NCBI GenBank assembly: GCA_944321975.1
Contig: CALUNJ010000011.1
Location: forward strand, 1 to 43,020
Direction: 5' to 3'
DNA: 43,020 nt
Source: an uncultured Paraprevotella sp.
Lineage (GTDB): Bacteria; Bacteroidota; Bacteroidia; Bacteroidales; Bacteroidaceae
Below the pieces are notes generated by a model. It did no database searches, had not been told where the DNA came from, and was given only the letters and a program-made list of their open reading frames with translations. The translations under genes and the position numbers were made by a program. Shown here in pieces: positions 16,238-25,184 of this stretch (the first letter of the stretch is position 1; every line of letters begins with the position of its first letter).

Positions 16238-19200
16238 TTATAGGTTGATTTTTATACCGAGCATGAAACTGCGGCTGTTGGCCAACAGGCCGCGGTCGAT
16301 GCCTTGTTCCAACACACTGTTGCTCATGGAGAATTCCGGATCCGCACCCAGGTATTTGGTCACGGTGAAGACATTGTTGGCCTGCCCCCAGAAGGTGAGT
16401 CCGTGGATGAACGTGCTGTTGATAGGCAATTCATAGCTCAACGTGATGGCTTTCAGGCGCAGGTAGCTGGCATCTTCAATCCAGCGGTCGCTGAAACGGG
16501 CGTTCCCCATCGGGTCTTCCCACGTCACCTTCGGCATGTCGGTCACCTGTCCTTCATAGCTCCAGCGGTTCACCATCGCGAGCGTCTGGTTCATGAAGCG
16601 GTTGCCGCCCTCCAGCTGCGAGCGCAGGTAGTTGTAGGCGTCGTTCCCCAAGCTATAATTGAAGTTCACATCCAGACGGAGCCGCTTGTAGCTCAACGAG
16701 GTGAAGATGTTACCGTAAATATCGGGATTCGGATCGCCGATGACCTGCATGTCGTCCTCGCTGCTGATGCGATGGTCTCCATTCCGGTCCACAAACTTCA
16801 CGTCGCCCGCGCCGAAATAATTCCGGTCTATGCCGTTGGCACCGAGGATGTACAAGCCATCGTTCGCCGCGTCCGTGGAGTTGGCATAGACATGTGTCCC
16901 GGAAGGAGTCGTCGCCGTCTTGTAGCCGTAGAACAGGTTCACCGGCTGGCCGATTTCGGAACGGATGGTCGCGCCGTAGACTTCTTCCTTCACGTAGTTC
17001 TGCCCGTCGGGCAGCGCGGTCAGCTTGTTCTTGTAGTGCCCCACGCTCGCGCCGACTTCCCAGTTCCAGTTGCGTCTGGCCAGCAAATGGGCGTTGAAAC
17101 TGATCATGTAGCCCTTGTTCTCCAGCGAACCGCCGTTGACCCAGTTGTTTTCCAGACCGGTGATGAAGTTCAGGTCATGATAAGTCAGCAGGTTGTCCGT
17201 CCAGCTCTTGAACACATTGACCTTCACATTCAAACGGTTGTTCAGGAAGTTCAGGTCGGCACCGAAATTATAACGGCGCGTGGTTTCCCACTGCAACTCC
17301 GTGTTGCCGATGTTGCCCAGCACGAGACCATTGGCCTGGCCTTGGAACAAGATGCTCTCGAAATAAGTGCGGGTGGCATCATAGTCGATGCCGTCGTTGC
17401 CGCTCACGTCATATCCCATGCTCAACTTCACATAGTCCACACCCGGGACATCGAACCAGCTTTCGTTGCTCATCACCCAGCCGGCCTGTATGCCGGGGAA
17501 CACGCCCCAACGCACGCCGGCGAGTTTGAAACCGTCCTTGGCTTCTTTCCCGAAACGGGAAGAACTCTCCACGGCCAGATTTCCTTCCACGAAATAACGC
17601 TTGCGGTAGTCATAACGGGCCTGGCCATACCATGTGACCGAAGTCCATTGGTTGTTGGCACCGGAAGTCTGCTTGTTTTCCGTGTCGTTGATAAACGGAG
17701 TCTTGTCGCTACCAGTGTTGTAGCCCAGTTGCGTGTCCACCTTGTAGCGGTCGTTCATGTAACGGAAGCCGCCCATGAGGTCGATGCTGTGTGCGCCGTA
17801 CTGGTTCTCCCAGGCGATCTTCGTGTCGCTCGTCACGGAGTTTTGCGAAGCATACATGGAGCGGATCTCATTCTCCATCGTCAAGCCCAGGGAAGACACG
17901 TAATAGTTGGGCACGCCATTGATGGGCACATAGTATTTATCGTTCGTATTGGTCAGCGTGTAGCTGAAAAGCGAACTGATGTACAGGTGCTTGTTGAACT
18001 GCCACTTGGGAGTCACGGCAATGTTCGTGTAAGAATTCTCAAAATAATTCTTGTTCTGCGCCGTGCCGTACTCATTGATGGCGGCCGGGTTGGCCAACTG
18101 ATAGTTCACGTCCTCCATGCCGGCGAGAGCCTGGTCCAGGTAGTTCTCGTCCGTAATGTCATAAGCCACGTCGGAAATCACGCCATTGGCATAAGAGTAG
18201 GGGCTCAGCATCGGGCTCTTCACCCAGCCGAGATAGTTGACGGAGGTCACCGTGCCTTCGTCATAAGAAGCCGGCGCGCCTTGGTCTTTCAGGTTGCGGG
18301 TCACATTGCTGTAAGAGGCATCGAAACGCACAGAAAGGTGCTTGAACAGGTTGATGTCCGTGTTGAAACGGATGTTCAGGCGGTCCACGTCATTGTCGTT
18401 CAGCACGCTCTGCGCCCCGTTGTAGCCCAACGAGAGGAAGTAGCTGGCGATATCGTCACCTCCTTGGACGGAAATGCCGTAGTTCTGCGAGAAAGCCTCG
18501 TCGTAGATGTAATCCGTCCAGTCGGTGTTGTTATTGTACTTGCCATAATAGTAATTGCTCGGATCCGTGGTGAGGAACGAGAAACTGGTGGCGTTGGTGT
18601 TCGTCGTCTTCAGCAAGTCCGAGGCATAGGTCTTGAACTGCTGCCCGTTCATCATCTTGATCTGCTTGGGCAACAAGGTGATGCCCACCGAAGCCGTGGC
18701 GTCGATCTTGGTGGCCAGGCTCGTGTTGCGCTTGGTCTCAATGAGGATGACGCCGTTGGCTCCTTTCGCGCCATACAAAGCCGTACCGTTGGCCATCACT
18801 TCCACGCTCTTGATCTCGTTCACATTGAACGACGTCAGGATGTCGTTGTAGAAGCCATCGTGGATCACGCTGCGGTCATATTGCTGGTCTACAATCACCC
18901 CGTCAATCACGATCAGCGGCTGGGCGTTGGCGTGCAAGGAGTTGATGCCGTTCATCGACATGTAACTTCCTATGCCGGGCGTTCCGCCGCGCGAAATGGT
19001 GCGCACATAGGCACCGAGCTGGTCGCCGATCTCGGAAGAGATGTTCAGAGAGGGGCTATAGGAAAAGTCGGTCGCCTCGGCCACATTCAGGATGTTGTCG
19101 TCCACGCCGTATTTCGCACGGGTCATGGTGGAATAGAGGATCACATCGCGCAATGTGCCGGACTTGTTCAGGCCGACCCGCGCCGAATGGTGGTCGGGCG

Positions 19201-19495
19201 CGGTGACCTTCAATGCCGTGGCATATTCGGGCACATCCAGCTTATAGGTCCCGTCTTCGCCCGTCAGCGTACTGTAGCCCTCGTAGCCGCTCACGCTGAC
19301 CAGTGCGCCCGCCAGCGGCGTTCCGGACGACACACTGCATACCCGTCCGCTCACCGGACGTGTCTTCACGTTCTTTTTTATCGCATTGGCCGGACGGGCG
19401 GCAGCCATCGTGTCGGCAGCAGCCTCTTCCTGGGCTTGGGCGCCCAAAGCCCCCGCCATCAACAATGCCAAACAATAGAATCTATATCTTTTCAT
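16238..19495 (-). CDS. SusC/RagA-family TonB-dependent transporter (distal pair)
   Basis: 1085 residues. A signal peptide ending near ALGAQAQ is followed by a carboxypeptidase-regulatory-like domain (about 47-118, VSGRVCSVSSGTPLAGALVSVSG). A plug domain with PLIVIDGVIVDQ and VEVMANGTALYGAKGANGVILIETK lies at about 140-260, and a large outer-membrane beta-barrel ends in FMLGIKINL. Unlike the proximal SusC I see no clear TonB box between the regulatory domain and the plug. The plug also lacks the common LQGRVAG pattern, so this is a divergent subtype. It should import its ligand across the outer membrane using TonB energy together with the following SusD. Confidence 0.92.
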   Translation of the reverse strand: MKRYRFYCLALLMAGALGAQAQEEAAADTMAAARPANAIKKNVKTRPVSGRVCSVSSGTPLAGALVSVSGYEGYSTLTGEDGTYKLDVPEYATALKVTAPDHHSARVGLNKSGTLRDVILYSTMTRAKYGVDDNILNVAEATDFSYSPSLNISSEIGDQLGAYVRTISRGGTPGIGSYMSMNGINSLHANAQPLIVIDGVIVDQQYDRSVIHDGFYNDILTSFNVNEIKSVEVMANGTALYGAKGANGVILIETKRNTSLATKIDATASVGITLLPKQIKMMNGQQFKTYASDLLKTTNTNATSFSFLTTDPSNYYYGKYNNNTDWTDYIYDEAFSQNYGISVQGGDDIASYFLSLGYNGAQSVLNDNDVDRLNIRFNTDINLFKHLSVRFDASYSNVTRNLKDQGAPASYDEGTVTSVNYLGWVKSPMLSPYSYANGVISDVAYDITDENYLDQALAGMEDVNYQLANPAAINEYGTAQNKNYFENSYTNIAVTPKWQFNKHLYISSLFSYTLTNTNDKYYVPINGVPNYYVSSLGLTMENEIRSMYASQNSVTSDTKIAWENQYGAHSIDLMGGFRYMNDRYKVDTQLGYNTGSDKTPFINDTENKQTSGANNQWTSVTWYGQARYDYRKRYFVEGNLAVESSSRFGKEAKDGFKLAGVRWGVFPGIQAGWVMSNESWFDVPGVDYVKLSMGYDVSGNDGIDYDATRTYFESILFQGQANGLVLGNIGNTELQWETTRRYNFGADLNFLNNRLNVKVNVFKSWTDNLLTYHDLNFITGLENNWVNGGSLENKGYMISFNAHLLARRNWNWEVGASVGHYKNKLTALPDGQNYVKEEVYGATIRSEIGQPVNLFYGYKTATTPSGTHVYANSTDAANDGLYILGANGIDRNYFGAGDVKFVDRNGDHRISSEDDMQVIGDPNPDIYGNIFTSLSYKRLRLDVNFNYSLGNDAYNYLRSQLEGGNRFMNQTLAMVNRWSYEGQVTDMPKVTWEDPMGNARFSDRWIEDASYLRLKAITLSYELPINSTFIHGLTFWGQANNVFTVTKYLGADPEFSMSNSVLEQGIDRGLLANSRSFMLGIKINL

Positions 19496-19524
19496 TACTT
19501 AAAGCTCTAAAAGTGGTTCTACAA

Positions 19525-21249
19525 TCAGTGGTCATCTTCTTTTATCAAGTCCGGACGAGGCACCATGAGGATACAGTCGATCAACAAATGGTTGCTATAA
19601 TTATTCATGCCCATGGAAGAAGGAGGACCAGCAAAGGTCTGCTGGATTCTCAGCCAAACCCGGGCATCCTCTTCTCCGTAGCTGCACACCGGGAAACCGT
19701 CCCAGTGCAACGTCAGCGTGTCCATCTTCTCATAAGCATGCACATCATAAGCTGTGGTCAGCGAATAGTATTGGCTTTGGTTCGGCTGGGAAGATGAAGT
19801 GCTACCGTACTGTCCCAACCACACATCCACTTGGCGCAACAGCGTGTCGTTGACATTGACGCTGCCTTCAGCCAAAGGAGAAGCGAACACGATCTTGATG
19901 TCGTAAGGACAGTTGGACAGGTTGCCAGGCAAAAGGAAAGTCACCTCCGGCTGATTGCTCCAACCAGAGCGGGTGTCGAAGACTTCCAGATAAGCCCCGC
20001 CGGACACTTCGAAGGGACTATTGTCCGGTACTGAGACCACCGAGGTTTGAATGGCGATGGAGTCCAACTTGCCCCCTTGTCCCAGAATCACGCTACTGTA
20101 ATTGGTGGAATATTCGGCTTCGATTCTCACTCCGCGCATGAAAGCGGTTTTCTCCACCGGCGCACGCCACTCCGGCGTGGCATACAGGCGGCCGTTGCTG
20201 CACTCGATGGGACTCAGGCCGTTCAGGATGCCGCCGGCGGCAAAGGGATGGTCGAAACGGTAATAGCCCGGATAGTAGCTGTTGTAGACCGTGGAACAGA
20301 TGGAGTCGGGATTTTCGGGATTGAAATTGCCCGGCTGGTGGGCCACATTGAAGAAGGCCGACGAGAGCAACATCTGACGGGCATAAAGATCCTGCAAGGA
20401 ATCGCCGTCTTCGGCACGGTCGTCGTGGTATTCAAAGAACCGGCGGTATTCCGGAATTTTCGCCTCCCACACTTCGTTGGTCGGAGCCAGCAGCCAGTAC
20501 ACACTGTCTTCCGAATCGATGCGTCCGAAAGAGTTGAACCACATGTTGTAATTGTACATCACGGAGTCCAGGTAAACCGTCTGGCCGTCTTTGATGCCGC
20601 CCGGCACACTGGCTTCCTCGTCCAGTTCCTCGCGTTCCCAGAACAGGAAGTAGTTGGCCACGCTGTCCAAACCATCCGGTCCGCCCGTGGCTTCAGCGCG
20701 CAGCCGTTCCCAGATATTCGGGAAGAAGCCGACCTTATGATCCAGCTTATACAATACGCCATTGGAAGAGGGCACCCGTTCGCCCACGATGTCCACCCCG
20801 CCGAAACTGGTCGGGGTCAACGCCATCAGCTTGCGGTTGATCATGCGCACCGTGTCGTCCGTCAGTTCCGAAATGGGATGGTTGAACAACGCGATGTGGT
20901 TACGGATAAACTGATGGATGGTCTGGTTGTCGTCATCGTTCACATGGTTGGCTTTCTCCGTGCGGTAAGTGTCAATCAATTGGCGTGCCTCCTGTTCGGT
21001 GATTTGCGGCGCCCAGATTGAAAAGACCTCGGCCGAATTCAGCACCGGAGCGTAGCCGCAAGAATCCAGCACACTGACAAAAGGACGCAACGTCACATCT
21101 TGTTGCAGGTTCTCCCACAATGTGGCACCCGGCACCATGCCGCCCACACTGTAATGCTCATCCCACGTATCTGTACAGGAGACGGCAGAAATTGCGGCGG
21201 CAAACGCCGCAACTCCCGTTCGTACAATATATTTCAGTTTCATCTTCAT
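19525..21249 (-). CDS. FAS1 (fasciclin)-domain lipoprotein, two-domain type A
   Basis: 574 residues (an alternative ATG two codons later fits equally well). Signal peptide with lipobox AVSC (Cys about 25). Two degenerate FAS1 domains can be traced. The first spans about 40-180, with FSIWAPQITEQEARQLIDTY and NGVLYKLDHKV. The second spans about 185-362, with WLLAPTNEVWEAKIPEY and NGRLYATPEW. A C-terminal beta-rich domain (about 370-570) ends in LLIDCILMVP. FAS1 domains are adhesion or ligand-binding modules; in Bacteroidetes they often accompany SusC/D pairs with no known substrate. It is followed 29 bp later by the distal SusC gene. Surface location is inferred from the lipobox and context. 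Confidence 0.82.
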   Translation of the reverse strand: MKMKLKYIVRTGVAAFAAAISAVSCTDTWDEHYSVGGMVPGATLWENLQQDVTLRPFVSVLDSCGYAPVLNSAEVFSIWAPQITEQEARQLIDTYRTEKANHVNDDDNQTIHQFIRNHIALFNHPISELTDDTVRMINRKLMALTPTSFGGVDIVGERVPSSNGVLYKLDHKVGFFPNIWERLRAEATGGPDGLDSVANYFLFWEREELDEEASVPGGIKDGQTVYLDSVMYNYNMWFNSFGRIDSEDSVYWLLAPTNEVWEAKIPEYRRFFEYHDDRAEDGDSLQDLYARQMLLSSAFFNVAHQPGNFNPENPDSICSTVYNSYYPGYYRFDHPFAAGGILNGLSPIECSNGRLYATPEWRAPVEKTAFMRGVRIEAEYSTNYSSVILGQGGKLDSIAIQTSVVSVPDNSPFEVSGGAYLEVFDTRSGWSNQPEVTFLLPGNLSNCPYDIKIVFASPLAEGSVNVNDTLLRQVDVWLGQYGSTSSSQPNQSQYYSLTTAYDVHAYEKMDTLTLHWDGFPVCSYGEEDARVWLRIQQTFAGPPSSMGMNNYSNHLLIDCILMVPRPDLIKEDDH

Positions 21250-21274
21250 TTGCTTTAATCGTCATAAATGGTAA

Positions 21275-23452
21275 TTAGTTCTCATCTTCGCCCAATCCGC
21301 CGGGACCGCAGATAGACCACGGCACAAGCTCAATGTAATCGATCATGAAGCAGCCGCTGTTGCCTTGCACCCACACGGAGCGTATGCGCAACGTGGTATG
21401 CACGCCCGGTTGCACCGTCACGTCGCAGAGTTTGCGGCGATAGGTGTAGGGATTCGTATTGTCATATTCCTCATCCCCCTGGTTGGTCAGGCCCGGCATC
21501 TTATATTTGCTGCCCGTGCCTCCCCTGTAGTTGAACACGCTGGCCGCCCCGCGGTAGTAACCGTTGTTCTTCATGGCGCGGTTGTTTTCCGCCAGCTCTT
21601 CGTCCGTAAGGCTTGCTCCGTATACGCCACCGACTTCCGAACTCGTAGCCTGGTAACGCAGGTCGATCGGCATGCCTTGAGGCTCGATTTCCCCACCTTC
21701 GGGGCCGACGTAGATTTGGGCGATACCGCGGTCCATCATGCCGGCATACCCCATGCGCAATTCATATTGGCCGGGAGGCACGCTGGGCAGGCGGAACGAA
21801 ATGTCGTAGCTCGAGCCCAGGAAGTTGTACTCGTCGCCGCCCATGTTCCACCATTCCGTCTTCGGGCGTTGCACGAAGAAGATGGTGTTCTCGCTTACGG
21901 TTGTATTCTTCAGGTAGCCTGCCGGAATGTAGTAGTTCAGGCTGGCTTCCGTGTTGTCCAAGGCCTCGCTATACTGTTCATACGGGTTCCCGGCCAGACG
22001 GATGTCATTGTTCGTCATTTCCGGCCAGATGGTGGACATATCCATGCGGATGCGCGTGTTCATCACCTTTTCGCGCGTCACCTTCTTGTCGTAGCTGATC
22101 ACATCATCCAAGTAGTAATAGGCACAGTTCATGGAGAAGTTGTTGGCCGGCTGGGTGATGATTGCCCCTTTCACACGATCCGAATAGTCGGTGGCATTCG
22201 CATGGTTCACGTAATAACTTTCATGTTGCTCCACGGAAGGATCCACGGCACGATAGACTCTTTCCAACTTCAGAATGGAATGATCCAGCAGGGTGCCCAC
22301 CCATTCGGTCGGATTGGCCCGGTTGTTGTCAATGCCCCAGCAGTTGATCATGCGGTTCGTACTTTCAAACAAACGATCCAGGATGTGATAAGACATGAAC
22401 AAGTACAACGGGTTGTGGGGGTTGGACAATGAATCCATGTTCCAGCACGTCTCCTTGTAAGTCTGTCCCGTGCGCGGGTCGATGTCGTTCAGACCGAAAA
22501 TCTTCTCATCCTCCGGATCGCCGTATCTTTCAGCCGCCAGATTGTAAAGCCCTTGCAGGTTCTCTTCCGGAGAATTGGTTTTAGCGAAATACTGCGGATA
22601 TTTAGTCCGCAACACCGTATCCGGCACCAAGAACACGGTGAATCCGGACTCCAGATGATCCGGACGGCGGGCATAATAGCGGTTGCCGGCCGTTCCGACC
22701 TGATCCGCGCTGAACACACCGCCACTCAAGATGCCGGTGCGGAACTCAGGATAGTCCTCTTTCCAAATCTCATAATCCGGATCGCGGAAACTGTTCAAGC
22801 GTGCAGTCAGTTTGGTGCGGACGAGCGCTTCATAATAAATGGAATAGTCTTCCTTGTGTTCTTCCAACAAGCTGGCACCCAATTCGGTGTTCGGCACGAT
22901 TACCTGGTCCACCGGATGCACCACGCCATTGTCCACGGAGTCGTTCTTCAAGGCGTTGATGATGCGCGCACTACTGTTGATGACGCTCACCACCATGTTG
23001 TCATTGTCGCGCACCGTGCTGTCCGTCACGATAATCAGCGGCAAGCCCAGTTCATTGGATTCCTGCTGCGTGCCTTCCATGTCATAGGTGTACAGCACCT
23101 TGCTCTCGATCAGACAAGCCCGGACCAGCGTGTCGCAGTAGTTCGCGGGAATGTCGTCCACGGAGTTATAGCCGTTAGCCTCCAGGTAGGCTTCCACGCC
23201 GGCATTGGTTGCCGGAAAGAAAGTACGTGTGCCGCGAGAAGAGAGGAATTCCATCTTTCCGGCCCGTTCGACGATGCGGCGGAACTGGCTGAAGTTCTCC
23301 CGGCTGTTCAAATAGTCGCTCATCATTTCACCCGTGAACGTATAATAGCTCTCGGCAGCCATGTCGTCGTTACAAGACGTGAACAGCGACATTTGCACCG
23401 TCAGCAACACGACGGCACAGGCTGAAAATAATATCTTATACACTCTTTTCAT
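21275..23452 (-). CDS. FAS1 (fasciclin)-domain lipoprotein, two-domain type B
   Basis: 725 residues. Signal peptide with lipobox FTSC (Cys 27) followed by NDD. The first FAS1 domain spans about 38-188, with FFPATNAGVEAYLEANG and the second conserved block NGVVHPVDQVIVP. A second, interrupted FAS1 domain begins near 205, with FTVFLVPDTVLRTKYPQYF. The C-terminal ~220 residues form a beta-sandwich-like region (ISFRLPSVPPGQYELRMGYAG, then VTVQPGVHTTLRIRSVWVQG) ending in FMIDYIELVP. That ending is close to the one in the next FAS1 protein, so the two share a tail domain. It begins 6 bp after the proximal SusD gene. Likely a surface lipoprotein that assists one of the SusCD complexes; role unproven. 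Confidence 0.82.
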   Translation of the reverse strand: MKRVYKILFSACAVVLLTVQMSLFTSCNDDMAAESYYTFTGEMMSDYLNSRENFSQFRRIVERAGKMEFLSSRGTRTFFPATNAGVEAYLEANGYNSVDDIPANYCDTLVRACLIESKVLYTYDMEGTQQESNELGLPLIIVTDSTVRDNDNMVVSVINSSARIINALKNDSVDNGVVHPVDQVIVPNTELGASLLEEHKEDYSIYYEALVRTKLTARLNSFRDPDYEIWKEDYPEFRTGILSGGVFSADQVGTAGNRYYARRPDHLESGFTVFLVPDTVLRTKYPQYFAKTNSPEENLQGLYNLAAERYGDPEDEKIFGLNDIDPRTGQTYKETCWNMDSLSNPHNPLYLFMSYHILDRLFESTNRMINCWGIDNNRANPTEWVGTLLDHSILKLERVYRAVDPSVEQHESYYVNHANATDYSDRVKGAIITQPANNFSMNCAYYYLDDVISYDKKVTREKVMNTRIRMDMSTIWPEMTNNDIRLAGNPYEQYSEALDNTEASLNYYIPAGYLKNTTVSENTIFFVQRPKTEWWNMGGDEYNFLGSSYDISFRLPSVPPGQYELRMGYAGMMDRGIAQIYVGPEGGEIEPQGMPIDLRYQATSSEVGGVYGASLTDEELAENNRAMKNNGYYRGAASVFNYRGGTGSKYKMPGLTNQGDEEYDNTNPYTYRRKLCDVTVQPGVHTTLRIRSVWVQGNSGCFMIDYIELVPWSICGPGGLGEDEN

Positions 23453-23458
23453 AATTCA

Positions 23459-25165
23459 TTATTCAGCTGTTGATTCATAAGAAGAATTGTCCGAATCCGG
23501 ATAAGCCGGATTTTGTTGCAAATTATCGTTCACACGCAATTCATCATAATTGTATGGCCAATAAATGGCATCGGGATGTCCGAACTTGCTCGTGGCCGTG
23601 GCGGTGTTGAACTTGTTGCGGATTTGCTGCACCAGCCAGTCCGTGTCGTTGCCCTCTTGGCGTGTGCGGCGCACCAAGTCAAACCAACGCTTGCCTTCGA
23701 ACATGAATTCGCGCCGACGTTCCAGATACACCAGATTGAGCAACGAATTCCTCGACACGTAGTCGTCCGGGTCCAGGGAAGAAGTCGTGTTGCGCGATGA
23801 ACGGGCTTCCACGGCATCAATCAGCCGGAAGGCTTCGTCGGCCAACTCGGCATCGCGTTCCGACCCGTTGTCGGACATCTGGCAGACCAAGGCTTCGGCC
23901 CGGATCAGCATCATGTCGCTCACGCGGTAGAACACCCAGTTCGCGTCGTTCTTCGACAGACGTTGGCCGCTGGCGTACACCAAGTCGTTCTCCATGCGCG
24001 GATAAATGGCACTATAAGCGTATTTGGCGATACAGGCCACCGAAGGATCGGACGCATCGTCCAGCCAGATGGACTCTTTCACGCGGCTGTCCTCATTGCT
24101 TTCAAAGACCGTGGCCGAGCCCCATTCATCCCACAATCCTCGTTCCGGACCGAAATAACCATAGTCCGCAGGAAGGTCCTTTTCGGGCAGGAAACGGCGG
24201 AACAATGCCGGCACCATGGTGTTGGACTTCGAGCCGTCCGTCGTGCTGGAAGAAAATTCCAGCTCGAAGATGCTCTCCGGACCACCGCCGGAACCAAAGT
24301 TATAGTTGTAAGCCGTACCCGGCTGAACAACCGTCCCATTGTCCGGGATCAAAGGATAGCCATCCACCATCAAGGACGAAGAATAGCGTCCCTCGAAATA
24401 TTCCGTCTTGGATTTCAAGACCCTCTGCGCCCGCTCTGCCGCGTTCGCATAATCCCCGATCCACAAGTACATGTCCGCCAACAAGGCATCAATGGCATTC
24501 TGCGTGATGCGCGCATAGCTCACGTCCTGCCCGTTCTGGCTCGGCCAGGCCGTCAAGGCTTGGTCGTGCACTTTCGTCAAGTCCTCAATCAGGTAGCGTA
24601 TGATCTCGTCTCCCTTCGTCACTTCCAGGTCGAGGGGCTGCTCGTCGTTCGTGATGGCATAAGTATAATAAGGTACATCCTTAAACGTACGCACCAGATA
24701 GAAGTAGCACAACGCACGCAGGGCACTCACTTCGGCGATCGTGGCGTTCATGTCGCTTTCCAGATAGCTGGGGTCGACGGCCGCCACCTGTGGAGCCCGT
24801 TCGATCACCAAGTTGCAACGGTCGATCACGGAATAGAACGGCGACCAGTCCGTATAGACATTGGTGGAAAGGATGTTTTCATTCAAAATGTCCGCTTCCG
24901 GCGAAGCACCGTTATATTTACTGTAGTAGCCGCGCCCCACGTTGTCGGAACGCACCTCGCCCCAAATGAACAGACGGCGCATGAAGTCGTCATCCTGCAT
25001 GCGGGTGTAGCAACCGGCCACAATCTGATCCACGTCGTTCTTTTCATTCCAGTAATTGTCCTCGTAGACCATGGTCAAAGGATAGATGTCCAAGAAGTCG
25101 CCACAAGACGACACCGACATGCCGGCCAAAGCCACGAGAGCTGATTTAAACCATATCTTTTTCAT
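23459..25165 (-). CDS. SusD/RagB-family nutrient-binding lipoprotein (proximal pair)
   Basis: 568 residues. Signal peptide with lipobox SVSSC (Cys 21), then GDFLDIYP, a start typical of SusD proteins. Family landmarks: NYWNEKNDVDQIVAGCY (about 38-54), the TPR helix EVSALRALCYFYLVRTFKDVPYYTY (about 145-169), ALLADMYLWIGDYANAAERAQRVL (about 225-248), and the C-terminal LVYLERRREFMFEGKRWFDLVRRTR (near 478-502). It pairs with the SusC gene 19 bp upstream. The protein would sit on the outside of the outer membrane, covering the transporter. Nothing in the sequence names the ligand, and no enzyme gene in the operon hints at it. Confidence 0.95.
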   Translation of the reverse strand: MKKIWFKSALVALAGMSVSSCGDFLDIYPLTMVYEDNYWNEKNDVDQIVAGCYTRMQDDDFMRRLFIWGEVRSDNVGRGYYSKYNGASPEADILNENILSTNVYTDWSPFYSVIDRCNLVIERAPQVAAVDPSYLESDMNATIAEVSALRALCYFYLVRTFKDVPYYTYAITNDEQPLDLEVTKGDEIIRYLIEDLTKVHDQALTAWPSQNGQDVSYARITQNAIDALLADMYLWIGDYANAAERAQRVLKSKTEYFEGRYSSSLMVDGYPLIPDNGTVVQPGTAYNYNFGSGGGPESIFELEFSSSTTDGSKSNTMVPALFRRFLPEKDLPADYGYFGPERGLWDEWGSATVFESNEDSRVKESIWLDDASDPSVACIAKYAYSAIYPRMENDLVYASGQRLSKNDANWVFYRVSDMMLIRAEALVCQMSDNGSERDAELADEAFRLIDAVEARSSRNTTSSLDPDDYVSRNSLLNLVYLERRREFMFEGKRWFDLVRRTRQEGNDTDWLVQQIRNKFNTATATSKFGHPDAIYWPYNYDELRVNDNLQQNPAYPDSDNSSYESTAE

Positions 25166-25184
25166 ATCATCTGTGCATTATCAA

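Noticed and set aside
16304-19510. Very long plus-strand open frame (1068 codons) opposite the distal SusC gene, and similar ones opposite the other operon genes
   Set aside because: They mirror the codon structure of well-supported SusC/SusD/FAS1 genes, give His/Arg/Val-rich translations with no domains, and lack promoters.
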